Shown: positions 1 to 9,153 of the stretch, piece after piece
Layout: each line of letters opens with the position of its first letter
Position numbering within the stretch: position 1 is the first letter of the stretch
Assembly (NCBI RefSeq): GCF_004801405.1
Contig: NZ_SSOB01000015.1
Location: forward strand, 62,001 to 126,000
Reading direction: 5' to 3'
DNA length: 64,000 nt
From: Cohnella fermenti
GTDB taxonomy: Bacteria > Bacillota > Bacilli > Paenibacillales > Paenibacillaceae
The notes under the pieces: generated by a model
What the model was told of the DNA's origin: nothing
The model's input: only the letters and a program-made list of their open reading frames with translations
Database searches by the model: none
Program-made: the position numbers and the translations under genes

Positions 1-788
1 AGCTTGAGAACGCGCCTCCCATTCCGGACAATCATCCGGCCAGCTCGGTAAGCTGGACCAAGGGTTCGACGACTTATTACAGCAAGAACGGCGTTCCTGA
101 ATACGCGGTCGTTTACGATTTGCAAACAAAGCAGCTCTCATCGCCCGTATTCGTCGGCTTCGGCGGCAGCGCCCTCGACAACCACAACTGGCCTGTGCTC
201 AGCGTAGACAGCGAGGGAACGCTGCACGCCTTCTTGAACGGCCATCATGATCCGGTTATGTATGCGGCTTCGACGTCCTCGGAGGACATCTCGTCCTGGA
301 CGATACCGGAGATGGTGGGAACGGCGAACTCTTACGCTTCGACGGTCATCGACGCGAACGATACGGTGTATTTGATAGCCCGGGATTCGGCCCGAGGGTA
401 CAAGTTTGATCTGACACTGTACCGCAAGAAGGCCGGGCAGTCTTGGGAGCCGGTGAAGTTCCTCGTACAACGAAGCCGCTCGTTCTATGAGGTGTGGAAT
501 CAGAAGCTCTCGCTCGACCCGTATACCGGACGATTGTACCTCACCTACTACAGCCAATCGCGGCAAGTTCAGATCTACAAGGATGAGTACGATGCGTTCC
601 AATACATGTGGCCGGACAGGCAGATGCTGACGGACCCTGCCGGCGTCAATACGCCCTCCGGGACGACAGGCACGGCGACCAAGCAGTATCAGACACTGAA
701 CCTCAAACCGTCCGAGCCCGTGACGCTTATATCGGATGATGGCGGCGATACATGGCATCTGGCGGTATCCGAGGATTTCGCAGAGTAA
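1..788 (+). CDS. BNR-repeat (BNR_4-like) protein, 3' part only
   Basis: The reading frame is open from the window edge (first full codon at base 3) to the TAA at 786-788, so the N-terminus is missing. About 262 residues are visible. The stretch [25 protein letters not shown] resembles the BNR_4 family of beta-propeller proteins that occur with polysaccharide lyases and glycosidases. Further Asp-box-like repeats follow, such as [11 protein letters not shown] at the C-terminus. The end lies 13 bases before the start of the esterase/GH95 gene, so the two are probably co-transcribed and this protein probably also acts on a plant polysaccharide. The catalytic activity cannot be assigned from this fragment. 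Confidence 0.7.
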   Translation, partial: LENAPPIPDNHPASSVSWTKGSTTYYSKNGVPEYAVVYDLQTKQLSSPVFVGFGGSALDNHNWPVLSVDSEGTLHAFLNGHHDPVMYAASTSSEDISSWTIPEMVGTANSYASTVIDANDTVYLIARDSARGYKFDLTLYRKKAGQSWEPVKFLVQRSRSFYEVWNQKLSLDPYTGRLYLTYYSQSRQVQIYKDEYDAFQYMWPDRQMLTDPAGVNTPSGTTGTATKQYQTLNLKPSEPVTLISDDGGDTWHLAVSEDFAE

Positions 789-801
789 GGGAGTGAACGA
801 G

Positions 802-3800
802 ATGGGCAATCTGGCGCTGGCGCCGATCTTTACGTCCCATATGGTGCTGCAGCGGAACAAGCCGGCGCCGATATGGGGAAGCGGAACGGAAGGGCGCAGG
901 GTTACGGTAAAGATGCAGGGGCAGGCTGTCGCAGCGGTCGTTGCAGCCGGACGATGGCAAGCGGTGCTTCAGCCGCTTGCCGCCGGCGGACCGTTCGAGC
1001 TGGCCGTGTCGGACGGCGAGGAAGAGATCGTGCTGAACGATGTGCTGGTCGGCGAGGTGTGGCTGGCATCGGGACAGTCGAACATGGAACAGCCGATGCT
1101 GGTTGTGGAAGGCGGGCTGGAAGCGAGCGAGCAGGCGAATGATCCGCTCGTCCGTCTCTATACGACGCCTCGGCGTCCGTATCCGGGGGCGCGCATCTGC
1201 GGTTGGCACTTCGAGCCAAGCTTCTCGGACGATGCCTCATGGGAGCCGTGCTCGTCGGACAACGCTGCGCACTTCTCGGCCATTGCATTGCGTATGGGGC
1301 TGAGGCTGCGGGAAGCGCTGCAGATGCCGATAGGCATTATCAGTTGCAACTGGGGCGGCACGTCGGTGCAGGCGTGGATGAGCGAGGAGGCTCTGCAGGC
1401 GTCCGGAGATGCCGGACGGCGAACGCTGGAGGAGTACAGGATGCTTGCCGCCTCGCTCGATGCCGACGATTATGAACGGCAGTTCGAGCAGTATCTGCGG
1501 GACATGGCCGATTACATTGAGGAAGCGGGCGATGTGCGGGAGCGGGTCCGGTTGTACGGTCTTGAAGGCTATCACCGCAAATCGGGGGTCGGAAGAGCGC
1601 TGCCGATTCCGCCGATGGGGCCGAGATCGTTCCTGCGGCCATGCGGCGTCTATGGCACGATGCTGCGGGAGACGGCTCCTTATGCGGTTGCGGGCGTGCT
1701 CTGGTATCAAGGCGAGAGCAATGCGAACGAGCGGGAGGCTGCCGAATACCGGGGGCTGCTGGGGGCGATGATGCGTCACTGGCGGGAACTATGGAACGAT
1801 TCGCAACTGCCGTTCCTCGTTGTGCAGTTGCCGGGATTCGCTGCCGGAGGCGAGGCGGACGGCCGGGTATGGGCGCAACTGCGGGAAGCGCAGGCTTTGG
1901 CGGTATCCGATACGCCGGGGACTGTGCTTGTGGTCGGCATCGATAGCGGGGAAGCGGACAATATCCACCCGATCGCCAAGTTCCCGCTTGCCGACCGCGC
2001 GGCGAATGCGGCGCTTGGCAGCGTCTACGGACTGCCGGTTGCCTGGCGAGGTCCGAGGTTTGCAGGGACGCAGCTTGCCGGCGCTGCGATCGTGTGCGAA
2101 TTCGAAGACATGACGGGCAGGCTGGTCGGGCCGGAAGCTGCGCATCGGGCGCTGCGCGGCTTTGAAATTCGCAGCGGCGACGGCGTATGGCATACAGCGG
2201 ATGCGCATATTGACGGCGACAACCGGGTTGTTGTGCGACATGCGAACGTACCCTTGCCTGACGCAGTCCGCTACGCTTGGACGAACCTTCCGCCCCATGA
2301 TCTGAAGGATGAAGCCGGGTTGCCGGCGGCTCCGTTTCGCGCCGAAGTTGGGCTGGCGAGCGACAAGTCGCTTGTGCTCCGATACCGTCAGCCGGCCGCC
2401 GAGTGGACGGAGGCGCTTCCGCTTGGCAATGGGCGTATCGGCGCAATGGTGTTCGGCGGGATCGGCCGCGAGCGCATTCTACTGAATGAGGATACGCTGT
2501 GGTCGGGCTATCCGCGCGATGACTTGAACGAGAATGCTCATCGGCATCTGGAGCCGATTCGGCAGCTAATTCGGGAAGGACGGTATGTTCAAGCCGAAGC
2601 CGAGTTGGAGCGCCATATGCTGGGCGGTTGGTCTCAATCGTATCTGCCGCTTGGCGAGCTTGTGCTCGAGTGGGATGACGACGCGGACGAAGGCGAAGCG
2701 CATGAGTATCGTCGCGAGCTGGACTTGCGAACGGCGACGGCAAGCACCGTCTTGGTCAATGGCGGCTCGATTCATCGCCGCGAGATGTTCTGCAGCGCTG
2801 CGGATGGTGTGTTAGCCATTCGTATCGAATATGACGGACCGAGCGGCCTGAATCTGCGCATCGGCCTGGGCAGCGAGCTGAGGCATAGCCGACGCATGGA
2901 CAAAGGCCGGTTAGTGCTGGAGGGCGAATGTCCGAGCCATGTCGAGCCGGATTATGTTGCCGATTGCCAGGACCCGATCCGCTATGAGCCGGGAAGAGGC
3001 TTGCGATTCGCCGCTGCGGTCCGGGTCGAGACGGTCGGCGGCAGCCGCGCGGAGACGGCTGAAGGCGAGCTGCTTATCGCAGGAGCCAATCAGTTGACGA
3101 TTTATGTAGCTGCGGCTACGAACTTCGCCGGATTCCGTACGCAGCCTGCAGCTTCGCTGGCAGATCCTCTGCGATTATGCGAGGAAGCGTTGACGTCCGC
3201 AGGGCGCCATACGTACGAGAGCTTGCGTGAGCGGCACGTACGCGAATTCCGAGCGCTGTTCGGACGAATGGATATACGCCTCGGCGCCGCGTCGGCCGAT
3301 GCCGGGGAAGCGGAGTCACTGGCGACGGACGAGCGCTTGCGGCGACTGGCAGCGGGCGCGGACGACCCCGGTCTGTATGCACTGTATGTACAATACGCCC
3401 GCTACCTGCTGATTGCCTGCTCGCGTCCGGGAACACAGCCTGCGAACCTCCAAGGCATCTGGAATGCCAGCATCCGTCCGCCTTGGAGCAGCAATTATAC
3501 GATTAATATTAATACGCAGATGAATTATTGGCTCGCAGAACCGGGCAATCTGGGCGAATGCCATGAGCCGCTGTTCGATATGCTGGAAGAATTGGCCGAC
3601 AGTGGACGGCTAACGGCCGAGGTTCATTATCGTTGCTCCGGTTGGGTTGCGCATCACAATGTCGATCTCTGGCGCAAGAGTACGCCTGTGGCGGGCAAAG
3701 CGAAGTGGGCGTTCTGGCCGCTTGGCGGAGCGTGGCTGTGTCGGCATCTGTGGGAGCATTACGCGTTTACCGGCGATGCCGGATTTCTGGGGGAACGGGC

Positions 3801-4794
3801 TTATCCGATTCTGAAGGAAGCGGCGGCGTTCTGTCTCGATTGGCTATGCGAGGATAGCAGCGGGCGGCTGATCACGATTCCTTCGACGTCGCCGGAGAAT
3901 CTGTTCCTGACGCCGGAAGGCGAGGCATGCGGAACAAGCGCGGCATCCACCATGGACATGAGCATTATTCGCGAGCTGCTGACCTCTTGTTTGGAAGCCG
4001 CACGTTTGCTGCAGGTCGATGAGGAATTGCGGGATCGGTTGTCGGATGCTCTCGCACGATTGTATCCGCTTCGCATCGGCCGCTGCGGGCAGCTTCAGGA
4101 ATGGTTCGAGGACTTCGCGGATGAGGAGCCCGGTCACCGTCACGTGTCGCATCTGTACGGCTTGTATCCGGGTACGCAAATCTCCGCCGCAACCACGCCG
4201 AGCTTGGCGACGGCTTGCCGCGTGTCTCTGGACAGGCGGCTGCAGCACGGCGGCGGCCATACGGGCTGGAGCTGCGCTTGGATCATCAATCTATGGGCCC
4301 GTCTGCATGACGGAGAGCAAGCTTACGCATTTGCCCGCACGCTGCTTGCTCGATCGACGTACCCGAATCTGTTCGACGCGCATCCTCCGTTCCAGATCGA
4401 CGGCAATTTCGGAGGAGCGGCGGGGATGCTTGAGATGCTGGTGCAGAGTCACGACGGCGAGATCCGCCTGCTTCCCGCTTTGCCTTCGGCTTGGGCGGCA
4501 GGCTCCTTGCGGGGCATCCGCGCGCGCGGCGGCTTCGAGCTCGATCTGTCATGGAACGATGGACGCGTGACGATGCTGCGGCTCCGCACCTTGTCGGCGA
4601 ATGCCGTCTGTACGGTTCGCTGTCCGAACGAGCTGTTGCCAATGGTTCCGGCACCGGAACAGGGCGCAACCGATTCGCGGCGCGTTGAGCCAACGATGGC
4701 CGGCGGGGAGGGGAGCTGGGTTTTGCGCTTCGAGGCGCGCAAGGGCGAGTCGTACGTCTGGTCGGCAGAGCACAGTGCTCGAATGCCTCAGTGA
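802..4794 (+). CDS. Sialate-O-acetylesterase-like / GH95 alpha-L-fucosidase fusion
   Basis: 1330 residues with no signal peptide, so probably cytoplasmic. Residues 1 to about 520 form an SGNH esterase of the sialate O-acetylesterase-like (SASA) type, with the nucleophile block [10 protein letters not shown] (Ser93). Residues from about 523 to the end are GH95, starting at [14 protein letters not shown] and [14 protein letters not shown], with [13 protein letters not shown] (Glu1032, expected general acid) and [13 protein letters not shown]95 enzymes remove terminal alpha-L-fucose or L-galactose, and SASA-like esterases remove O-acetyl groups. The pair would suit acetylated, fucosylated side chains of pectin or xyloglucan. 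ATG 802 is chosen because AAGGGA lies about 9 bases upstream; an in-frame GTG at 793 is the alternative. The exact substrate is inferred. Confidence 0.88.
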   Translation: MGNLALAPIFTSHMVLQRNKPAPIWGSGTEGRRVTVKMQGQAVAAVVAAGRWQAVLQPLAAGGPFELAVSDGEEEIVLNDVLVGEVWLASGQSNMEQPMLVVEGGLEASEQANDPLVRLYTTPRRPYPGARICGWHFEPSFSDDASWEPCSSDNAAHFSAIALRMGLRLREALQMPIGIISCNWGGTSVQAWMSEEALQASGDAGRRTLEEYRMLAASLDADDYERQFEQYLRDMADYIEEAGDVRERVRLYGLEGYHRKSGVGRALPIPPMGPRSFLRPCGVYGTMLRETAPYAVAGVLWYQGESNANEREAAEYRGLLGAMMRHWRELWNDSQLPFLVVQLPGFAAGGEADGRVWAQLREAQALAVSDTPGTVLVVGIDSGEADNIHPIAKFPLADRAANAALGSVYGLPVAWRGPRFAGTQLAGAAIVCEFEDMTGRLVGPEAAHRALRGFEIRSGDGVWHTADAHIDGDNRVVVRHANVPLPDAVRYAWTNLPPHDLKDEAGLPAAPFRAEVGLASDKSLVLRYRQPAAEWTEALPLGNGRIGAMVFGGIGRERILLNEDTLWSGYPRDDLNENAHRHLEPIRQLIREGRYVQAEAELERHMLGGWSQSYLPLGELVLEWDDDADEGEAHEYRRELDLRTATASTVLVNGGSIHRREMFCSAADGVLAIRIEYDGPSGLNLRIGLGSELRHSRRMDKGRLVLEGECPSHVEPDYVADCQDPIRYEPGRGLRFAAAVRVETVGGSRAETAEGELLIAGANQLTIYVAAATNFAGFRTQPAASLADPLRLCEEALTSAGRHTYESLRERHVREFRALFGRMDIRLGAASADAGEAESLATDERLRRLAAGADDPGLYALYVQYARYLLIACSRPGTQPANLQGIWNASIRPPWSSNYTININTQMNYWLAEPGNLGECHEPLFDMLEELADSGRLTAEVHYRCSGWVAHHNVDLWRKSTPVAGKAKWAFWPLGGAWLCRHLWEHYAFTGDAGFLGERAYPILKEAAAFCLDWLCEDSSGRLITIPSTSPENLFLTPEGEACGTSAASTMDMSIIRELLTSCLEAARLLQVDEELRDRLSDALARLYPLRIGRCGQLQEWFEDFADEEPGHRHVSHLYGLYPGTQISAATTPSLATACRVSLDRRLQHGGGHTGWSCAWIINLWARLHDGEQAYAFARTLLARSTYPNLFDAHPPFQIDGNFGGAAGMLEMLVQSHDGEIRLLPALPSAWAAGSLRGIRARGGFELDLSWNDGRVTMLRLRTLSANAVCTVRCPNELLPMVPAPEQGATDSRRVEPTMAGGEGSWVLRFEARKGESYVWSAEHSARMPQ

Positions 4795-4801
4795 AGCTAA
4801 A

Positions 4802-4830
4802 CGGCGTCAGAGATCCTCTCTCTGACGCCG
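4802..4830. terminator. Bidirectional hairpin between convergent genes
   Basis: Perfect 12-bp stem (4802-4813 with 4819-4830) and a 5-base loop. It sits between the stop of the GH95 fusion and the stop of the minus-strand transglutaminase gene. No strong T-run follows on either side, so efficiency is uncertain. Confidence 0.65.
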
Positions 4831-4852
4831 CTTGCTTATCGGCAGATTGGCA

Positions 4853-7216
4853 CTACAAGCTTACGATTACGTAACTGCTCAAGCTGCCCATGGAGGCGCG
4901 CTCCTGCTGCTCTTGAGGCAACGCTTCGATGACCTTCAGCGCCTCTTCCACGAGCTCGCTTTGTTCAATTCTGGCGGCCAACCGAATGACGATCTGGGTG
5001 TTGCCGGACTGCACCTGCTTGGTCAGAGCAGATCCGAAGTCGGAGGAGGTCTTGGCTTCCAGACCGTTCGAGACATAGTAGTCCTTGGAGCCGTCCAAGG
5101 AATCGAAGTCGGACAGTTCCGCGTCTGTCCAGAAGTCCTTGGACAACGTGAAGTTCAACGAACTTGCAATCTCGTCGCTGGAATAGAAGAGAAGATAAGG
5201 AATACCGCTGTTCGTCGCATTATTGGTCGAGTCGACATGCACCCATCCGCCGGCAAGTTTGACTTTGTTCCAGGCATGGGGGACGCCTTCCATATCGCCC
5301 GTGACGACAATCGTCTCCAGCCCGGCCATATCGCTGAGCAGCTTATACACAGAGGCGTAGGACGCGCACACACCAACTTTTTTCACCATGATGCCATAGG
5401 TTGTGAACGAATCGTTAAACTTCGAATCGACCTTCTGGAAGTCGTTGGCCTCCGCGTTGGCAAGCGCCGCATCGTCATACTTCGTATTGTCGTTCAAGTA
5501 ATCATAGATCGCTTTATACTTCTGTTCATCCGACATGTCCGGTTTAAGGATGTCGGCAATGATTCGGTTGGCCTCGGCAAGCACTTCCTGCTGCTTCTGC
5601 TTGATCGCGTCTGCGGATTCTTCGTATTCCAGCTTCAACGTCAAGGAACCGTAGTCGTACCCCCAACTCTTCAGGCCGATGACCAGCGGATTCTGGTACA
5701 TGACCTCCAACAGGACGTCGGAGAGGGTCTCGAAGTTCTGGGCCTCGGGAAAAGCCTTCAGCGAAATGCTGTCTTCAACATCGATCATGCTGACTGCCAG
5801 ATACTCCTCAAGCGCCGTGTCGGCATTGACCTTGGCGTCTTTGGCAGCCTCGGGTGCGGGCACCGCCGCTTGATTGCCTTCTTCGACCTTCTGCTCCGTA
5901 TTCTCCTTCTGAGCCTCTTCCACGCTCTTATCCTGATCCGCATCTGCGGAAGGGGCATCGATAACGGTAGGGACGTCAGGGGCTGGGACGTAGGCTGTCG
6001 TGTTGTCGGGTTCGACAAGGCCGGTAGAGCCGATCTGCTCCTGGGTTCTGGCCAGCCCTTGGAGATCGGCCTGCGTCAGATGTTCAACATGCACACTGCC
6101 TTGGATGGCCGTGCCTCGTATTCGGAGAGGAAGGTCGGCGCTCCCGGATTGCGGGATGGTTATGTTGGTGTCGTATACGATGCCTCTGGTCGCTGTCGAT
6201 CCGTCGATGAAGGTGACGTTGACGTTAGTCGGCAAATCGAACACGCGGTTGAAGGATGTATAGAGAATATTGTTGTCCCCGTCGAGCTCTGCGGGCAACT
6301 GGGAGGAGAGGAGCGCCGTGCTTGCGGCATTGCTGAATACCGACTCGTGGCCGTCTTTGACCGCCGTCACGTAATACTCGCCGCCTACTCCTTGGTTCTG
6401 CGCCGAGATGCTGCCATCGCTGCCTTGAACCAAACCGCCGGTGCCGTTCAGCAGGAAGTCGTCGAACTCCGTTCCGGCAACCGTCGCTTGAAGCTGAGGG
6501 CCGGGTCCGACGTACGCTTCTTCGGCTCCCGATACCGCCAGATTCGTTGTCTCAAGCAGAACGATGTTGCTTCGCCGGTAGATTTTGTATTCCGTCGCGC
6601 CTTCCACCTTATTCCAAGAGAGCTTGAACCGGCCGTCGCTGGCAACGATCGCCTTCAGGCTTGGCACCTCAACGTCGGATTTGATGGTGAACGGAACGAT
6701 AATCGGCTTCTTCAACCGGGTCGGCGTGGCCGCGTCCATATCGTAGTTGATACGGAGGTAGTAGATCGGCGCATTCCCCCAGCCTTCGTACCCGTTCAGG
6801 TGCTGGGAAGAGGTCAACACTCCGGCTATCGGTTTAACTTCCAACGTCCTGACATTATCTTGATAGTCCTTGGGAGAGACAGAGGCAAGGATGCGGCTCT
6901 TCTCCTCCGCTTTAATGTCGGTATGGACGGTGATGACGTCCTTCTCTCCCGACACGTCGCTATTGAACTTGAATTCGAACACCTTGTTCCGGGGAACGTT
7001 GTACAGAGGCATGATCGCCTTGTCCTGATCAGAGCCGTATTTCTTTTTCAGATCAAGAACCGTTGTTCCTTCCGCATGTACGGGAGCTGTCGTTTCGTTC
7101 TTTGTTCCGTTTCCGCTGTTGCCCCCACTCTCATTCTCGTTCCCGTTTCCGTTCCCTCCGAAGCAAGCTGTAAGCAATACCGCCATAACCAAGAGTAACG
7201 TTGCTGTCTTTTTCAA
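4853..7216 (-). CDS. Transglutaminase-like lipoprotein
   Basis: 787 residues. The N-terminus is a lipoprotein signal, KKTATLLLVMAVLLTAC, followed by a Gly/Asn/Glu-rich linker, so the protein is probably tethered outside the membrane. The C-terminal part holds a transglutaminase-like thiol domain with a plausible triad: Cys617 (GVCASYASVY), His647 (GVPHAWN) and Asp662 (VHVDSTN). The middle contains fibronectin-like beta segments and a low-complexity Ala/Glu/Gln stretch. The TTG at 7216 is preferred because GGAGAGG lies 9 bases upstream and it gives a compact signal peptide; ATGs at 7234 and 7300 are alternatives. Such domains act in peptide cross-linking or proteolysis; the substrate is unknown. 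It stands alone, convergent with the GH95 gene. Confidence 0.85.
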   Translation of the reverse strand: MKKTATLLLVMAVLLTACFGGNGNGNENESGGNSGNGTKNETTAPVHAEGTTVLDLKKKYGSDQDKAIMPLYNVPRNKVFEFKFNSDVSGEKDVITVHTDIKAEEKSRILASVSPKDYQDNVRTLEVKPIAGVLTSSQHLNGYEGWGNAPIYYLRINYDMDAATPTRLKKPIIVPFTIKSDVEVPSLKAIVASDGRFKLSWNKVEGATEYKIYRRSNIVLLETTNLAVSGAEEAYVGPGPQLQATVAGTEFDDFLLNGTGGLVQGSDGSISAQNQGVGGEYYVTAVKDGHESVFSNAASTALLSSQLPAELDGDNNILYTSFNRVFDLPTNVNVTFIDGSTATRGIVYDTNITIPQSGSADLPLRIRGTAIQGSVHVEHLTQADLQGLARTQEQIGSTGLVEPDNTTAYVPAPDVPTVIDAPSADADQDKSVEEAQKENTEQKVEEGNQAAVPAPEAAKDAKVNADTALEEYLAVSMIDVEDSISLKAFPEAQNFETLSDVLLEVMYQNPLVIGLKSWGYDYGSLTLKLEYEESADAIKQKQQEVLAEANRIIADILKPDMSDEQKYKAIYDYLNDNTKYDDAALANAEANDFQKVDSKFNDSFTTYGIMVKKVGVCASYASVYKLLSDMAGLETIVVTGDMEGVPHAWNKVKLAGGWVHVDSTNNATNSGIPYLLFYSSDEIASSLNFTLSKDFWTDAELSDFDSLDGSKDYYVSNGLEAKTSSDFGSALTKQVQSGNTQIVIRLAARIEQSELVEEALKVIEALPQEQQERASMGSLSSYVIVSL

Positions 7217-7291
7217 TTCCCCATACCTCTCCATTCTCTTCTGTGATCTTCCCAACGATAATTGTGTCGGAAAATGTAAAGAAACATTAGA

Positions 7292-7319
7292 ATTATACAT
7301 AAAAATCCTATGATTAGGA
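7292..7319 (-). promoter_or_regulatory. Possible promoter and operator of the transglutaminase gene
   Basis: On the minus strand a TATAAT (7297-7292) lies about 75 bases upstream of the start. Just upstream is a short palindrome, TCCTA-N4-TAGGA (7306-7319), that could be an operator. No good -35 hexamer is visible, so this is a weak call. Confidence 0.3.
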
Positions 7320-7433
7320 ATTAAAATTCCAAAAAAGGATGATTTTTCTCCGATTTCCTATTCTGTCAATCTTCGCGAAGCCGGGGCTGGAAGCAGCAGG
7401 CAACTGAAGGCGGATTTGATCGCGTACAGGTGG

Positions 7434-7462
7434 TTTACAAAGCGCTCCCATGTTGGTATACT
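7434..7462 (+). promoter_or_regulatory. Sigma-A-type promoter TTTACA-N17-TATACT
   Basis: TTTACA at 7434-7439 and TATACT at 7457-7462 are separated by exactly 17 bases. Transcription would start near 7469 and run directly into the strong intrinsic terminator ending at 7546. No gene lies in that interval. Confidence 0.6.
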
Positions 7463-7468
7463 CACAGC

Positions 7469-7546
7469 AACTTAATCCATGTCGCGAAGCACGCGCAAGC
7501 CTCGATATCCCGCCAAACAGCGAGATCGAGGCAGCGCGTGTTTTTT
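7469..7546 (+). ncRNA. Candidate small RNA of about 78 nt
   Basis: Bounded by the 7434-7462 promoter and a two-part perfect hairpin: CACGCGC 7490-7496 with GCGCGTG 7534-7540, and GCCTCGAT 7499-7506 with ATCGAGGC 7525-7532, followed by T6 at 7541-7546. A 28-codon frame from ATG 7479 has no Shine-Dalgarno sequence and reads through the terminator, so a coding role is unlikely. It could instead be a terminated leader, but the next gene starts 390 bases downstream. The sequence matches no RNA family I recognise. Confidence 0.45.
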
Positions 7547-7602
7547 GTCGTTCGTACTGGTATGAGATGTGTGTAATAGCCGTGGTGCCGCGTTCGAGAT
7601 TT

Positions 7603-7772
7603 ATGTGAAAAATCGCATTCGTGCAGCTCGATAACGGGCAGGTTGGGCGATTCTATGTGAAAAATCACATCCGTGGAGGAAATTCCGGCTGGAATTGCCG
7701 GATATATGCTAAAAACCGCATAAAATGCCTCGATTCCCGCTCGATCAAGCTGGCGAATGCGAAAAACCACAT
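7603..7772 (+). repeat. Phased hairpin array 1 (four units, 51-52 bp period)
   Basis: Four 16-bp units of the form ATGYGAAAAAYCRCAT start at 7603, 7655, 7706 and 7757, at spacings of 52, 51 and 51 bp. Each is a short palindrome with an A5 loop. The sequences between units are also conserved with array 60678-60847, for example CGATAACGGGCAG between units 1 and 2. Non-coding; function unknown. Confidence 0.8.
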
Positions 7773-7797
7773 AAAATCGCAAAAGACATGGGAGCGG

Positions 7798-7889
7798 AGG
7801 GCGAACAGGGGTGCAACCAGGGGGGTGAATAGAGGGGCAAACAGAGGCGCAAACAGAGGGGCGAATAGCGGTGTGAATAGAAGCACGAA
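7798..7889 (+). repeat. Degenerate 12-bp purine-rich tandem repeat
   Basis: About seven degenerate copies of a 12-bp unit such as AGGGGCAAACAG or AGGGGCGAATAG, directly after the phased array and before the Rpn gene. There is no start codon with a ribosome-binding site, so it is taken as non-coding. Confidence 0.6.
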
Positions 7890-7910
7890 TCTGCCGGAGA
7901 CGGGACGATA

Positions 7911-7919
7911 TGTTATAAT
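7911..7919 (+). promoter_or_regulatory. Extended -10 (TGTTATAAT) immediately before the Rpn ribosome-binding site
   Basis: TG-N-TATAAT at 7911-7919 abuts GGGGAGG (7920-7926). The predicted transcription start near 7926 would exclude most of the Shine-Dalgarno sequence, so either the site is not used or the transcript has a very short leader. Confidence 0.35.
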
Positions 7920-7934
7920 GGGGAGGACAAATGG

Positions 7935-8909
7935 ATGACGAACAAACCAGCCATTGAGGAAGGCAAGCCTGCGCTTGCAACGGAGAGATTGAATCCGAAG
8001 AACGACTATTTGTTTCGGCGGTTATTCGGAGAAGAAGCGGGCAAGCATCTGCTGATCAGCTTGCTGAATGCGGTGCTCGGACGCAGCGGCAGCCAGCGCA
8101 TTGCGGATGTGGTCATTATCGGCGAGACCCAGTTGGGCGGCGAGTGGATCGGCGACAAGGAGGTTGTTCTGGACATTCTGTGCAAGACCGACAGAGGGGA
8201 CACAATCAATGTTGAGATGCAGATCCGGCGATTCCCCGTCATGGAGAAACGCAGCCTGTACTATGCGGCGCAGATGATGGTCGGTGCCATCCACAGAGGG
8301 GAATCATATGCCGATCTGAAGCGTGTGATCGGCATCAATATCCTGGACCATCGTTATCTGCCGCTCGTCAAGTATCACAGTACGTTTCACCTGTATGAGG
8401 ACGAGGAGAAGACTTGCTTGCTGACGGATGCGCTTGAGCTGCATTACATCGAATGCCCGAAGTTCCAGGAGGCTGCCTTCCACATCGACGACCCGCTACA
8501 CCGCTGGCTGAGATTTCTGGAGCAGGACGTGACCCCCGAACAATTGCAGGAATTGATGGAGGTGGATGAGATGATCAGAGAAGCGGAAGACCGCCTGAAC
8601 CAGCTCGCCAGCGACGAGGTGACGCGGCGGTTGTACGAGATGAGAGAGAAGGCGCTGCACGACCGGGCCACCTGGCTGGAGGATGCGATGAACGAAGGCA
8701 TGGAGCAAGGGATCAAACGGGGAATTGAGCAGGGAATTGAACAAGGAATTGAACAGGGAATTGAGCAAGGGATTGAGCAAGGGATTGAACGAGGTGTCGA
8801 GCAAACCGCCATACGAATGTTAGCGCGAGGCTTTACGGCTGACGACATTGCCGAAGCGACGGGGATGGACTTGCAGCGAATCGAGTCGCTGAGACGCAGT
8901 CGGGGTTGA
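7935..8909 (+). CDS. Rpn-family recombination-promoting nuclease / PD-(D/E)XK transposase-like protein
   Basis: 324 residues. The N-terminus (NPKNDYLFRRLFG, about residues 17-29) and the core VVLDILCK...INVEMQIR, with D and ExQ, match the PD-(D/E)XK nuclease family that includes E. coli Rpn proteins. These act in recombination or anti-phage defence; the role here is unproven. The C-terminus carries GxEQ tetrapeptides repeated about nine times (residues about 255-289), a predicted extended coil, then a small helix-turn-helix-like tail (GFTADDIAEATGMDLQRI). ATG 7935 follows GGGGAGG by 8 bases. The gene stands alone, with low-complexity DNA upstream and a strong terminator downstream. Confidence 0.85.
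   Translation: MTNKPAIEEGKPALATERLNPKNDYLFRRLFGEEAGKHLLISLLNAVLGRSGSQRIADVVIIGETQLGGEWIGDKEVVLDILCKTDRGDTINVEMQIRRFPVMEKRSLYYAAQMMVGAIHRGESYADLKRVIGINILDHRYLPLVKYHSTFHLYEDEEKTCLLTDALELHYIECPKFQEAAFHIDDPLHRWLRFLEQDVTPEQLQELMEVDEMIREAEDRLNQLASDEVTRRLYEMREKALHDRATWLEDAMNEGMEQGIKRGIEQGIEQGIEQGIEQGIEQGIERGVEQTAIRMLARGFTADDIAEATGMDLQRIESLRRSRG
8697..8802 (+). repeat. 12-bp coding repeat (GIEQ)n in the Rpn gene
   Basis: The unit GGAATTGAACAA varies only at synonymous positions in most copies, giving a run of GIEQ. Such arrays can change copy number by slippage in steps of four residues without shifting frame. Confidence 0.85.
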
Positions 8910-8937
8910 AGACATCATGCGCAAATAAGGAATCATC

Positions 8938-8980
8938 AGGTCAATTATGGCGAACATCGCCATGATTGGCCTGTTTTTTT
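8938..8980 (+). terminator. Intrinsic terminator of the Rpn gene
   Basis: A 15-bp stem (8938-8952 with 8958-8972, including G-U pairs) and a 5-base loop, followed by a T7 run at 8974-8980. Confidence 0.9.
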
Positions 8981-9090
8981 GCTGTCTTCGTTTTGGTTGC
9001 CATGCGTCCTCCCCCCTCCCTCGTCCGCAAACTGGTTGCAATAATGCCATCAATGTTGGTTTTGCGTGCTACTGAAGGGACGGAGGCGGT

Positions 9091-9099
9091 TGCTATAAT
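9091..9099 (+). promoter_or_regulatory. Extended -10 promoter of the galactan operon
   Basis: TGCTATAAT (TG-N-TATAAT) lies about 55 bases before the permease start. No clear -35 is seen, which is usual for extended -10 promoters. Confidence 0.5.
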
Positions 9100-9153
9100 T
9101 TGTCTATACTCTGCGCTTTGGGCTCTGCGCGGAACCGACAAGGAGGCTGCAAG

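Noticed and set aside
4832..7198. Long plus-strand frame opposite the transglutaminase lipoprotein
   Set aside because: It is a shadow of the minus-strand gene, which has a signal peptide, catalytic triad and good ribosome-binding site. High GC makes such opposite frames common here.
7603..7772. CRISPR array
   Set aside because: Units are only 16 bp, palindromic and variable, the between-unit sequence is conserved between copies, and no cas gene is nearby.
7462..7980. Minus-strand frame through the phased array, with Phe/His-rich products that look alike at 7.6, 44.1 and 60.7 kb
   Set aside because: The similarity follows from the repeated TTTTTC-type palindromes. The 51/52-bp steps shift the frame, there is no start with a ribosome-binding site, and the frames run into real genes.
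7935..8909. Insertion-sequence transposase with ends
   Set aside because: The protein is a PD-(D/E)XK Rpn-type nuclease, and I see no terminal inverted repeats or target-site duplication around it.
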